NCBI RefSeq assembly: GCF_011044175.1 | Contig: NZ_CP049057.1 | Location: forward strand, 1,193,501-1,257,500 | DNA from: Rasiella rasia | GTDB lineage: Bacteria > Bacteroidota > Bacteroidia > Flavobacteriales > Flavobacteriaceae | Length of the DNA stretch: 64,000 bases | Direction of reading: 5' to 3' | In this document: in pieces, positions 24,228-39,200 of the stretch | Layout of the letters: each line of letters opens with the position of its first letter | How positions within the stretch are numbered: the first letter of the stretch is position 1 | The notes under the pieces: model-generated | Told to the model about the DNA's origin: nothing | The model's database searches: none | Seen by the model: only the letters and a program-made list of their open reading frames with translations | Position numbers and translations under genes: made by a program

Positions 24228-27200
24228 TTATCTATTAATGTATAGGTAACCTGAATTCTTTAACATTTCTCCAGAATTAGGATCTTGTCGAACTAAAACG
24301 TAGAAGTATGTTCCCGTTGGTAAGGTCTTGCTGTCATTTACTGTAACTCGACCTTCAGAGTATCCTCTAAATACATTCTCTTCTCCAGTGGCTCCACCGT
24401 ATCCATCTGTTTCATATACAAGTACACCCCATCTGTTGAAAATCTTCATATTGTTGTCTGGGAAGAATTCAATTCCCTGAACTCTGAAGAAATCATTTAG
24501 TCCATCACCATCTGGTGTAATACCGTTAAAGATTTCAAATGTTACTTCTGTTCCTACATTAGGTAATAACGTTACCGTTGGGTCATCTGGATCACCATCG
24601 CCATTAATATCTATGTTGGTTAAATCGTTTGGATCATCAGAAGTATCTTCTACTGTTGTTCCGTCTGATGTTGTACCAGTAATTAATGCTTGGTTTATTA
24701 CCTCGCCATTTTCAATATCACCTTCAGTGATAGCATAAGTTGCAGTAAACGTTGAATCATCAACTTCACCAACTGCTAACACATCTATAGGACCTCCTTC
24801 TATCACAATACCTTCTAGATCATCTTCTAGCGTTAAGTTGTACAGGCTTACGTTTCCTGTGTTTTCAACTCTAAAGATATATGAAATCGTCTCTCCTACT
24901 TGTGGTATACCGTCTCCGTTATCATCGTTAAAGATTCCAGACTTCTCAAGTGAAACTCGAGGGTCTTGACATAAGCTAAGCTCTGTCACTTCATCTTCAT
25001 CGAAGCTATCATCATCTGAAAGGTCCATCACTACCGATCCATCAGGTGCAGTACCTTCTGCAGTTGCTTGATTCATTACAAATCCGTTATCCACATCCTC
25101 CTGAGTTACGAAATACTCGGCTCTAAAGGTATCTGAATCTGAATCTGAAGGATTCAATGTTATAGGTCCTCCAGTTACAGCCACTAATGGATCTGTTACT
25201 GTGATATTTGTTAACACTACGTTTCCTGTGTTTTTAACAACAAACTCATAGATTATAGACTCGCCAAGTTCAACACAACCATTGCCATTCTGATCTTGTG
25301 GGTTCGCCGTTTTAATCAGTGCAATTGATGCTCCTTGACATAGTGTTGTAATTGTTGGTCTATCATCTAAGAATGAATCGAAATCAGACTCATCATCAAC
25401 AACCTCTCCATTAGGATCTGTTCCGATTACCGTTGCTTGGTTCTCAACAAAGCCATCATTTATGTTGGCCTGCGTAATTAGATACGTTGCCATGAATGAA
25501 TTTACATCTGTTTGTCCAGGCGCCAATGTAATAGGACCTCCAAGTACATTTACTAATGGATCTTCAATATCGATATTCGTTAAGGTAACGTTACCTGTAT
25601 TTTGAACTGTAAATCTGTACTCAATTGTTTCCTTAGGATCTGCACAACCACTACCATTCTCGTCCATCACAGTACCCTCTTTAATTAAAGCGATACTTGC
25701 GTTCTGACAAAGTGTGGTAACTGTTGGTCTATCGTCTGTATATACATCGAAATCTGAAATGTCTTCTACTACTGTTCCATCAGGTGCAGTACCCATAGCT
25801 GTAGCAGTATTTTCGAAACTTCCGTTGTCGATATCAACTTGTGTGATTGTATAAACCGCAGTAAACGATAGTACATCAATCTCATCTGGAGCCAACACTA
25901 TTGGACCACCAACAACGTTCACTAATGGGTCATCAATATCTACTCCTGTTAGTGTTACGTTACCTGTATTCTTCACTTCAAATACATATGAAATAGTCTC
26001 ACCTACATCTGTACATCCACTTCCGTTTTCATCATTCAATGTACCTTTCTTGATAAGTGCAATTGAAGGTGACTGACATAATGCAGTTACTGTTGGATCG
26101 TCTTCAGTAGTTAAACTTTCATCTGAAAGGTCATCTACAACCGTACTATCTGGAGCAGTTCCTTCTGCCGTTGCTTGGTTTGTAATCTCACCAGCATCAA
26201 TATCGGCTTGTGTGATTGCATAACTAGCAGTATACGTCCATGTCTCATCTACATCTAATTCACTATCACCATCTGTATCACCACCAGCGAACACGATAGC
26301 TACTACTGGGTTTGGTGCTTCTAACAATGGATCTGTTACTGAAATAGCTGATAAACTTACGTTTCCTTCGTTGGTAACTGTAAAGGTATAGTCGATTGAC
26401 TCTCCTGGATCAGCACATTGGTCGCCATCGCCATCTACAAACACACCTGCTTTTACAATTGCGATTGCTGGACTCTGACATAGTGTAGTTACCGTTGGAT
26501 CGTCTTCAGTAGTTAAACTTTCATCTGAAAGGTCATCTACAACCGTACTATCTGGAGCAGTTCCTACTGCCGTTGCTTGGTTTGTAATCTCACCAGCATC
26601 AATATCAGCTTGTGTGATTGCATAACTAGCAGTATACGTCCATGTCTCATCTACATCTAATTCACTGTCACCATCTGTATCACCACCAGCGAACACGATA
26701 GCTACTACTGGGTTTGGTGCTTCTAACAATGGATCTGTTACTGAAATAGCTGATAAACTTACGTTTCCTTCGTTGGTAACTGTAAAGGTATAGTCGATTG
26801 ACTCTCCTGGATCAGCACACTGGTCGCCATCACCGTCTACAAACACACCTGCTTTTACAATTGCGATTGCTGGACTCTGACACAGTGTAGTTACCGTTGG
26901 ATCGTCTTCTGTAGTTAAACTTTCATCTGAAAGGTCATCTACAACCGTACTATCTGGAGCAGTTCCTTCTGCTGTTGCTTGGTTTGTAATCTCACCAGCA
27001 TCAATATCGGCTTGTGTGATTGCATAACTAGCAGTATACGTCCATGTCTCATCTACATCTAATTCACTATCACCATCTGTATCACCACCAGCGAACACGA
27101 TAGCTACTACTGGGTTTGGTGCTTCTAACAATGGATCTGTTACTGAAATAGCTGATAAACTTACGTTTCCTTCGTTGGTAACTGTAAAGGTATAGTCGAT

Positions 27201-30200
27201 TGACTCTCCTGGATCAGCACACTGGTCGCCATCACCGTCTACAAACACACCTGCTTTTACAATTGCGATTGCTGGACTCTGACACAGTGTAGTTACCGTT
27301 GGATCGTCTTCTGTAGTTAAACTTTCATCTGAAAGGTCATCTACAACCGTACTATCTGGAGCAGTTCCTTCTGCTGTTGCTTGGTTTGTAATCTCACCAG
27401 CATCAATATCAGCTTGTGTGATTGCATAACTAGCAGTATACGTCCATGTCTCATCTACATCTAATTCACTATCACCATCTGTATCACCACCAGCGAACAC
27501 GATAGCTACTACTGGGTTTGGTGCTTCTAACAATGGATCTGTTACTGAAATAGCTGATAAACTTACGTTTCCTTCGTTGGTAACTGTAAAGGTATAGTCG
27601 ATTGACTCTCCTGGATCAGCACACTGGTCGCCATCACCGTCTACAAACACACCTGCCTTTACAATTGCGATTGCTGGACTCTGACACAGTGTAGTTACCG
27701 TTGGATCGTCTTCTGTAGTTAAACTTTCATCTGAAAGGTCATCTACAACCGTACTATCTGGAGCAGTTCCTTCTGCCGTTGCTTGGTTTGTAATCTCACC
27801 AGCGTCAATATCGGCTTGTGTGATTGCATAACTAGCAGTATACGTCCATGTCTCATCTACATCTAATTCACTATCACCATCTGTATCACCACCAGCGAAC
27901 ACGATAGCTACTACTGGGTTTGGTGCTTCTAACAATGGATCTGTTACTGAAATAGCTGATAAACTTACGTTTCCTTCGTTGGTAACTGTAAAGGTATAGT
28001 CGATTGACTCTCCTGGATCAGCACACTGGTCGCCATCACCGTCTACAAACACACCTGCTTTTACAATTGCGATTGCTGGACTCTGACACAGTGTAGTTAC
28101 TGTTGGATCGTCTTCAGTAGTTAAACTTTCATCTGAAAGGTCATCTACAACCGTACTATCTGGAGCAGTTCCTTCTGCCGTTGCTTGGTTTGTAATCTCA
28201 CCAGCATCAATATCGGCTTGTGTGATTGCATAACTAGCAGTATACGTCCATGTCTCATCTACATCTAATTCACTGTCACCATCTGTATCACCACCAGCGA
28301 ACACGATAGCTACTACTGGGTTTGGTGCTTCTAACAATGGATCTGTTACTGAAATAGCTGATAAACTTACGTTTCCTTCGTTGGTAACTGTAAAGGTATA
28401 GTCGATTGACTCTCCTGGATCAGCACATTGGTCGCCATCGCCATCTACAAACACACCTGCTTTTACAATTGCGATTGCTGGACTCTGACATAGTGTAGTT
28501 ACCGTTGGATCGTCTTCAGTAGTTAAACTTTCATCTGAAAGGTCATCTACTGTTGTTCCATCTTCGTCTGTTCCTTCTGCTGTTGCTTGGTTTGTAATCT
28601 CACCAGCATCAATATCAGCTTGTGTGATTGCATAACTAGCAGTATACGTCCATGTCTCATCTACATCTAATTCACTGTCACCATCTGTATCACCACCAGC
28701 GAACACGATAGCTACTACTGGGTTTGGTGCTTCTAACAATGGATCTGTTACTGAAATAGCTGATAAACTTACGTTTCCTTCGTTGGTAACTGTAAAGGTA
28801 TAGTCGATTGACTCTCCTGGATCAGCACACTGGTCGCCATCACCGTCTACAAACACACCTGCTTTTACAATTGCGATTGCTGGTGCTGGGGTTTGCGCGA
28901 TTAAGATATACACAGTAGCTTGATCTGTAGCAACTGGACTACCATTGTCAAATATTTCATAGACAAACTGATCATTTCCTGTGAATCCAGTTCCTGGTGT
29001 ATATTCAAAACTACCATCAGGATTCACTATTACAGTACCATTAGTTGGACCTGAAACAGGTGTTGTTCCAACATTAAGGACTTGAGTATTGGATTCAGGA
29101 TCGCTATCATTATCTAACACATTCCCTGTTACTGGCGCATCTATTTCTCCATAATAAGCGTCATCATTAGCAACCGTAATATTTCCTGTATCGTCGATTA
29201 TATAAATTGTCACCGTTGCAGTATCACAAAGTGGTGTAGCAGCGTTATCACAGATAGTATACTCGAAAGTATCTTCTCCCGTGAATCCTGGATTTGGAAT
29301 GTATGTATAACTTCCGTCAGGACTAACAGTAACACTACCATTAGCTGGATCTGTATTTGCTGTTACCGTTATAATATCTCCTAAATCTGGATCGAAATCG
29401 TTTACAAGTACATTTCCGTCTACTGGCGTATTAATTTCAGTAATATTTACATCGTTATTTGCTACTGGAGGATCGTTTCCAATAACTGGATCATCTACTA
29501 TTGAAATCGTCACAGTTGCTGTATCACATGCTACTGGGTTACCAGCATCACACACTTGATACACAAATGTATCTTCTCCTACAAATCCTGGAGCCGGAGT
29601 ATAATCATATGTTCCATCAGGGTTGAAGGTTAATGTACCTCCTGCAGTTGGACCACTTACTAAAGTGAACACTTCTGTTCCTGTTGGACCATCGAAGTTT
29701 TCGTCATTAGTAGCTACATTACCACTCACTGGTAGGTCTACAAATGTGTCATTAATATCATCTACGGCTAGGATTTCGTTTCCTGGATCAGCAATAGAAA
29801 TGTATACCGTAGCAACATCTGTTGCTACTGGACTTCCATTGTCGAAAATCTCATACACAAAACTATCTGTCCCTTCAAAACCAGCTCCCGGAGTATATGT
29901 AAATGTTCCGTCTGCATTCAAGACTACAGTACCATTGTTTGGTCCGTTGCTTGGGCTAACAGCTACATCTACTGTTTGGTCATTGTTCTCTGGATCTGTA
30001 TCGTTGTCTAATACGTTACCAACGATATCTGTATCAGGGAAACCATAGTAAGCATCATCTACCGCTGTAGTGATATTCTCTGTAGTATCTAATACCTGAA
30101 TCGTTACCGTTGCTGTATCACACAATGCCGGAGTCTGGTTATCACAAATTGTATACTCGAAAGTATCTTCTCCTATAAAACCAGGATCTGGTGTGTATGT

Positions 30201-33200
30201 GTAAGTCCCGTCAGGGTTTACTGTAACACTACCATTGGCTGGATCTGTGTTGCCAGTTACAACGATTGGGTCTCCATCTGGATCAAAATCGTTTGGTAAT
30301 ACAGTACCATCTACTGGTGTATCTACCTGAGTACTGTTCGTATCAGCATTAGCTACTGGTGGATCATTATCTGGACTACCTAGTGGCTGTACTTCAATAT
30401 AAACTATTGCTGTATCACATGCTATTGGATTACCTCCATCACATACTTGATACTCAAATGTGTCTTCTCCTACGTAATCAGTACCTGGTGTGTAGGTGTA
30501 GCTTCCATCTGGATTGAACACCAACATTCCATTTGCTGGACCTGTAACTAGTGTAAACACTTCAGTTCCTGTTGGACCGTCTGCATTAAGATCATTTGTA
30601 GCTACACTACCTTCTACTGGTAGGTTTACAAATGTGTCATTAATATCATCAATCGCTAGAATCTCGTTTGCTGGGTTAGCAATAGAAATGTATACCGTAG
30701 CAACATCTGTAGCTACTGGACTTCCATTGTCGAAAATCTCATACACAAAACTATCTGTCCCTTCAAAACCAGCTCCCGGAGTATACGTAAATGTTCCGTC
30801 TGCATTCAAGACTACGGTACCATTGTTTGGTCCGTTGCTTGGGCTAACAGCTACATCTACTGTTTGGTCATTGTTCTCTGGATCTGTATCGTTGTCTAAT
30901 ACGTTACCAACGATATCTGTATCAGGGAAACCATAGTAAGCATCATCTACCGCTGTAGTGATATTCTCTGTAGTATCTAATACCTGAATCGTTACCGTTG
31001 CTGTATCACACAATGCCGGAGTCTGGTTATCACAAATTGTATACTCGAAAGTATCTTCTCCTATAAAACCAGGATCTGGTGTGTATGTGTAAGTCCCGTC
31101 AGGGTTTACTGTAACACTACCATTGGCTGGATCTGTGTTGCCAGTTACAACGATTGGGTCTCCATCTGGATCAAAATCGTTTGGTAATACAGTACCATCT
31201 ACTGGTGTATCTACCTGAGTACTGTTCGTATCAGCATTAGCTACTGGTGGATCATTATCTGGACTACCTAGTGGCTGTACTTCAATATAAACTATTGCTG
31301 TATCACATGCTATTGGATTACCTCCATCACATACTTGATACTCAAATGTGTCTTCTCCTACATAATCAGTACCTGGTGTGTAGGTGTAGCTTCCATCTGG
31401 ATTGAACACCAACATTCCATTTGCTGGACCTGTAACTAGTGTGAACACTTCAGTTCCTGTTGGACCGTCTTCATTAAGATCATTTGTAGCTACACTACCT
31501 TCTACTGGTAGGTTTACAAATGTGTCATTAATATCATCAATCGCTAGAATCTCGTTTGCTGGGTTAGCAATAGAAATGTATACCGTAGCAACATCTGTAG
31601 CTACTGGACTTCCATTGTCGAAAATCTCATACACAAAACTATCTGTCCCTTCAAAACCAGCTCCCGGAGTATATGTAAATGTTCCGTCTGCATTCAAGAC
31701 TACGGTACCATTGTTTGGTCCGTTGCTTGGGCTAACAGCTACATCTACTGTTTGGTCATTGTTCTCTGGATCTGTATCGTTGTCTAATACGTTACCAACG
31801 ATATCTGTATCAGGGAAACCATAGTAAGCATCATCTACCGCTGTAGTGATATTCTCTGTAGTATCTAATACCTGAATCGTTACCGTTGCTGTATCACACA
31901 ATGCCGGAGTCTGGTTATCACAAATTGTATACTCGAAAGTATCTTCTCCTATAAAACCAGGATCTGGTGTGTATGTGTAAGTCCCGTCAGGGTTTACTGT
32001 AACACTACCATTGGCTGGATCTGTGTTGCCAGTTACAACGATTGGGTCTCCATCTGGATCAAAATCGTTTGGTAATACAGTACCATCTACTGGTGTATCT
32101 ACCTGAGTACTGTTCGTATCAGCATTAGCTACTGGTGGATCATTATCTGGACTACCTAGTGGCTGTACTTCAATATAAACTATTGCTGTATCACATGCTA
32201 TTGGATTACCTCCATCACATACTTGATACTCAAATGTGTCTTCTCCTACATAATCAGTACCTGGTGTGTAGGTGTAGCTTCCATCTGGATTGAACACCAA
32301 CATTCCATTTGCTGGACCTGTAACTAGTGTGAACACTTCAGTTCCTGTTGGACCGTCTTCATTAAGATCATTTGTAGCTACACTACCTTCTACTGGTAGG
32401 TTTACAAATGTGTCATTAATATCATCAATCGCTAGAATCTCGTTTGCTGGGTTAGCAATAGAAATGTATACCGTAGCAACATCTGTAGCTACTGGACTTC
32501 CATTGTCGAAAATCTCATACACAAAACTATCTGTCCCTTCAAAACCAGCTCCCGGAGTATATGTAAATGTTCCGTCTGCATTCAAGACTACGGTACCATT
32601 GTTTGGTCCGTTGCTTGGGCTAACAGCTACATCTACTGTTTGGTCATTGTTCTCTGGATCTGTATCGTTGTCTAATACGTTACCAACGATATCTGTATCA
32701 GGGAAACCATAGTAAGCATCATCTACCGCTGTAGTGATATTCTCTGTAGTATCTAATACCTGAATCGTTACCGTTGCTGTATCACACAATGCCGGAGTCT
32801 GGTTATCACAAATTGTATACTCGAAAGTATCTTCTCCTATAAAACCAGGATCTGGTGTGTATGTGTAAGTCCCGTCAGGGTTTACTGTAACACTACCATT
32901 GGCTGGATCTGTGTTGCCAGTTACAACGATTGGGTCTCCATCTGGATCAAAATCGTTTGGTAATACAGTACCATCTACTGGTGTATCTACCTGAGTACTG
33001 TTCGTATCAGCATTAGCTACTGGTGGATCATTATCTGGACTACCTAGTGGCTGTACTTCAATATAAACTATTGCTGTATCACACGCTACTGGATTACCTC
33101 CATCACATACTTGATACTCAAATGTGTCTTCGCCTACATAATCAGTACCTGGTGTGTAGGTGTAGCTTCCATCTGGATTGAACACCAACATTCCATTTGC

Positions 33201-36200
33201 TGGACCTGTAACTAGTGTAAACACTTCAGTTCCTGCTGGACCGTCTGCATTAAGATCATTTGTAGCTACACTACCTTCTACCGGTAGGTTTACAAATGTG
33301 TCATTAATATCATCAATCGCTAGAATCTCGTTTACACCATTTCCTACAGTTAGATAAACAGTTGCTTGATCTGTTGCAGGGTTAGCATTGTCATCTAAAA
33401 TTTCATATACAAATTGATCCGTTCCAACAAAGCCAATGTTTGGCACATAAGTGAAACTACCATCTGCATTGATAGTAAGTGTTCCGTTAGATGGACCACT
33501 TACAGGAGTTACGGTAGTATTAACATCTTGATTGTCTCCTTCAGGATCGGTATCATTATCCAATACATTCCCAACGATATCAGTGTCTATTATTCCGTTA
33601 TATGCGTCGTCATTTGCAACTGTAATATTTCCTTCATCTGCAATTACTTGAATTGTAACCGTTGTAGTATCACATAATGCTGGTGTTGCATCATCACAGA
33701 TTGTATACTCAAAAGTATCTTCTCCTATAAAACCAGGATCTGGTGTGTAGGTATACATTCCGTTAGCGTCAATCGTAACTGTACCATTTGCAGGATCTGT
33801 ATTAGCCGTTACCGTGATTGTATCTCCATCTGGATCAAAATCGTTTGGAAGTGCTTGACCTGTTACTGGCGTATCTACTTCTGTAGTATTTGTGTCTGCA
33901 TTTGCTACTGGCGGCTCATTTCCTGTATTAGGAGTTGGTAATATTTCAATATATACTGTTGCTGTATCACATGCGACTGGGTTACCAGCATCACAAATTT
34001 GGTACACAAATGTGTCTTCTGATACTAAAGGATCTACAGGTGGTGTATAGTTATATGTACCATCTGGATTAAAAGTTAATGTTCCTCCAGCTGTTGGACC
34101 GCTTACTAGTGTAAATGTTTCAGTTCCTATAGGGCCATCGTAATTTTCATCATTAGTCGCTACATTTCCGCTTACCGGAAATCCGACGTAGGTATTGTTA
34201 ATATCATCTACAGCAAGAATTAAATTCTCTCCTGCAATAATAATACTCACGGTAGCACTATCTGTTGCTACTGGAGATCCATTATCGAAAATTGAGTAAA
34301 TGAAACTATCGTTTCCGAAGAAATTAGGATCTGTAGGCGTATAGCTAAAGCTTCCATCTGCGTTTAATGTAACAGAGCCATTAGTTGGTCCGTTAGATGG
34401 ACTAATTGCTACATCTACTGTTTGATCATTTCCTTCTGGGTCAAAATCGTTATCTAATACATTACCCGTAATGGTAGCTCCTTGGTTACCACCATATCCA
34501 TCATCTACAGCAAAAGTGTAGTTCATTGCTGGGTTACCTACAACTGTAATTGTAAGTACAGCAGTATCGGTTGCTGGTAGCGCGTTATCGTCTATAATCT
34601 CATAGGTAAATGTATCTGTTCCTGTAAAGCCAGGGTTTGGAGTATACACAAACGTACCATTTGAATTCAATACAAGAACTCCACCTGGTAAATTGTATGT
34701 CCCAGGGTTGGTTACTGTTTGGTTATCACCTTCAAGATCTACATCATTGGTCAATACATTTCCAGGAATTGCAACATCTTGCTCTGTAAACACAGCATCT
34801 GCATTGGCAATAGTATTGTTTTGTCCAATTGGGTTGATTCTAATAAATACCGTAGCACTATCTGTTGCTTGTGGGTTTCCGTCATCTTCAATAGAATACA
34901 TGAAGAAGTCTCCTCCAACATAGTCTGTTGGCGGTGTGTATGTATAACTTCCGTCAGGAGCAATATTTACAACAACTCCTTGGTCTGAAGTAACTGTTAA
35001 GGTAGTAACCACTTGGTTATCTCCCTCCATGTCTTCATCGTTTGTAAGTACATTTCCATCAATCGGAATATTTACAACCGTATCGCGGAAATCGTTCACA
35101 GCAATCGTAGTATTCTCTCCTGCAATAATAATACTCACGGTAGCACTATCTGTTGCTACTGGAGATCCATTATCGAAAATTGAGTAAATGAAACTATCGT
35201 TTCCGAAGAAATTAGGATCTGTAGGCGTATAGCTAAAGCTTCCATCTGCGTTTAATGTAACAGAGCCATTGGTTGGCCCATTAGACGGACTAATTGCTAC
35301 ATCTACTGTTTGATCATTTCCTTCCGGGTCAAAATCGTTATCTAATACATTACCCGTAATGGTAGCTCCTTGGTTACCACCATATCCATCATCTACAGCA
35401 AAAGTGTAGTTCATTGCTGGGTTACCTACAACTGTAATTGTAAGTACAGCAGTATCGGTTGCTGGTAGCGCGTTATCGTCTATAATCTCGTAGGTAAATG
35501 TATCTGTTCCTGTAAAGCCAGGGTTTGGAGTATACACAAACGTACCATTTGAATTCAATACAAGAACTCCACCTGGTAAATTATATGTCCCAGGGTTAGT
35601 TACTGTTTGGTTATCACCTTCAAGATCTACATCATTGGTCAATACATTTCCAGGAATTGCAACATCTTGCTCTGTAAACACAGCATCTGCATTGGCAATA
35701 GTATTGTTTTGTCCAATTGGGTTGATTCTAATAAATACCGTAGCACTATCTGTTGCTTGTGGGTTTCCGTCATCTTCAATAGAATACATGAAGAAGTCTC
35801 CTCCAACATAGTCTGTTGGCGGTGTGTATGTATAACTTCCGTCAGGAGCAATATTTACAACAACTCCTTGGTCTGAAGTAACTGTTAAGGTAGTAACCAC
35901 TTGGTTATCTCCCTCCATGTCTTCATCGTTTGTAAGTACATTTCCATCAATCGAAATATTTACAACCGTATCGCGGAAATCGTTCACAGCGATAGTACAG
36001 TTAGCTAATATTGTTACCTGTACGGTGTCACTACAAAGGTTAGAATCTATTGCTGTAACAGTATATGTACCAGCTGCCAAGTTGTTAAAAGTACCTGAAC
36101 CTTGAGGTGCACCACCATCTAAAGTATAACTATAAGGTGCAGTACCTCCTGATGCTTCAACAGTAACAGATCCTAGTCCGCTTTCACATACTATGTCCGT

Positions 36201-39200
36201 TTGTGCCGTAATAGCAACATCAAGCGCAGCTGTTGGCTGCCCAACAGTTCCACTATCATTTAATACACATCCATTTCCATCTGTTATCACAACAGTATAA
36301 GTACCTGCGGAAAGATTAGAAATATCTTCTGTGGTTTCACCATTGCTCCATAAGAAGGTATATCCTGGTGTTCCTCCGCTTACTGTAAGGTCTAAAGACC
36401 CTGTACTCTCACCAAAACAAGCAACGTTTGTTACTGCAATACCTGAAGTAAGCTCTGTAGGCTCACCTACAGTTGTTGAGCTTGTAGCGGTACACAATGT
36501 ATCTTCATCTGTAACAGTTACTGTATATACTCCAGCAGTTAAACCTGAAATAGACTGTGTTGTTTGTCCGCCTGGACTCCATGCATAGGTGAAATTACCT
36601 AGACCCCCAGAAACATTTACTGTGGCTGTTCCGTCATTTCCACCGTTACATGATACTGGTGTGCTCGAAGCAGTTGCTGTTAGGTTATTACAATCACCAT
36701 TGTTCACAGTAACTTGTGTCGTCGCCATACAATTGTTAGCATCTTTCACAGTCACTGTATAAGTTCCATCACTTAAGCCAGTAATTGTTTGTGTTGTTTG
36801 TCCGCCAGGACTCCACAAAAATGTATAAGGAGGAATCCCGCCAGATGGGTTAGCCGTTGCAGTTCCATCGTTAGTTGTTGGTCCAGTTTCATCTGTAGCC
36901 GTTGCCGTTACAGCAACTGCTGTAGAAGGTTCTGTAATAGTTATACTTTCTTCAACAGGCTGACATAATGTACCATCAATAGTTACACTTACTGTATACA
37001 CTCCAGCTCCTTGGCCAGAAATAGTACTTGGAATACCTGGCAGAACACCCGCATCAACTTGCTGAGGCGATGTATTCCAAGTATAGGTAAATGTTGCATT
37101 TGGATTAGCCGAAGAACTTGCTTGTACCGAAGCACTACCTGTTTCAAAATCCTTACATAAAACGTTAGTAACATCTGTTACATTAATTACCGCATCACAA
37201 TTTTGTACACAAGTAATTATAACGCTTTGTTCGTTAACGCAACCATTTGCATCAGTCACCATTACAGTATACTGCGTTCCACCCAAAAGACTTCCCGACA
37301 ATCCGGTTGCTGTAGGCGTTGTTTGCGCTAGTGGATCATCCCATAAATAGGTATAAGGACCAACACCTCCAGTAACTGTTGCAGTTGCAGTTCCATTGTT
37401 ACAAAGTGCAGTTGCCGAAGCGTTTGTTTTTGTTAATTCAATGCTGATTGGTTCTGGCTGCGTAATTTCAACCGGAGCAGGTAATGTTGTTGTACACCCG
37501 TTATCATCGGTTACAGTCACATTATAATTTCCAGCTGTTAAACCAGAGATATCTTCTAAAGTACTTCCGTTTGTCCAAGCATACGAATACGGTGGCACTC
37601 CTCCAGAAACTGTTAGGTCTATAGATCCAGTGCTATCACCATTACACAATACGTCAACTTTTGTTGTACTCAATAAAATTCCTGCAGTAGGCCCCATCAC
37701 TGTAAACGTCTCTTCGTATGTACAGTTGTTAGCGTCTAAGATAGTTACCGTATAATCTCCAGCTGTAAGACCACTTATATTTTGTGTAGTAGCTCCGTTA
37801 CTCCATGAGTATGTATACCCTGGCGTACCTCCTGTAACAGTAAGTGATATCTTCCCAGTAGCTTCTCCAAAGCAAAGTACATCGGTAATCGTTTCTTTAA
37901 CTGAAATAGCCTCTGTAGGACCGTCTACTACGATATCAGATAAGAATTCGAACAGACATCCTGAAGAATCAGAAATTTCTACATTATAGGTACCAGGTGC
38001 TAAATTTGAAACATCTTCGGTTGTAGCACCGTTAGACCATACATATGAATATGGTGGAAAGCCTCCAGAAACAGTAATATCTATTGTTCCATCGTCATCA
38101 CCAAAACAGTCTACATCTGTAACAGATGTAACAGAAGCCGTTAATGTTTCAAGGGTTACACTTGTTGAAGATGGTTTATTTTCACATCCTGTACTAAGAT
38201 CTCTTACACTAAACACATATGTTCCAGGACCTAAATCGGCGAAACTAGGAGAAGATTGATACGGATCATTATTTATTTGGTATTCATAATTTGATCCTAC
38301 CGGATCTGTTACTGTAACATTATAACTTCCATCTGGGTTACAAGCTACATCTATAGTAGGATCTGGCGGATTCGGGTTATACGTTAATGTTACTGTATTT
38401 GTATCGGTAATATTTTGGTTAGGAGCAGGAAGCCTTACTTTATAAGTAAAAGTTACATCCCCTACAAACCCAGGTGAAGGCACATACTGGTAGCTACCAT
38501 CAGAATTTAACGTAAAACTTACTCCTGAAGGGTTTGGACCAGAGATTAATGTATAAGTAGATCCTGCAGGAACTGTACTAGAATTATCTATTTGCCCATT
38601 AAATGTACCGTCTACACAACCCATATCAACTTGCGGTTGTGCATAACGCTGTAATACAAAAACTTTACCATCTCCATGGTCAGTACTTGCAGCAATAAAA
38701 CGTACTCTTGTAATTTTAGAGCCTATCGGTGCAACATTGTCTAGTTGGAACAATGCAATTGCAATCGTTTGTCCATTATCTTGCTCACGACCTGAACCCC
38801 AATAATCTGAACCAGCAACTGGCGGACTAAAATTACCGTTGTACATATCGTTATTTGTACGAACAAAAGTGTCTCCTAAGGGAGTTTCCGTATTACTTCC
38901 AGGTAAAAATCCAAAAAGTCTTACATACAAACAGTTATTTCCTCCACGCTCTGTAACAGCAAGAACACCTCCAGCGTTTGCAGGAAGTGGCGGGTCATAA
39001 AAAAGTGTTTGCATTTGTGCATCTGTCTCAGGCACTCCATTTAGACCATTGGCAGCATTAAAATTACCACAAATTGATCGCCCATTGGGATTTGACGTAA
39101 AATAGTAATTCAAGTTTTGTGATTGAAAAGCAGCTTTTGCAGCATTATCCCACTGATTCGAATCATTTATATTTTGCGTTGCTCCCGAACTATTAAATGA

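Noticed and set aside
29623-32712. Four plus-strand open frames of about 140 codons opposite the 888-bp repeats
   Set aside because: They recur every 888 bp exactly as the minus-strand repeats do and have only low-complexity Ser/Thr/Val-rich translations. They are antisense shadows of the adhesin gene.
34693-35876. Plus-strand frames of 76-89 codons opposite the two-copy 888-bp array
   Set aside because: They repeat with the array, lack family features, and lie wholly inside the adhesin coding sequence.
26060-35998. Tandem repeats considered as a CRISPR array or satellite
   Set aside because: Units of 402 and 888 bp without spacers, all in frame within one coding sequence and encoding folded domains.
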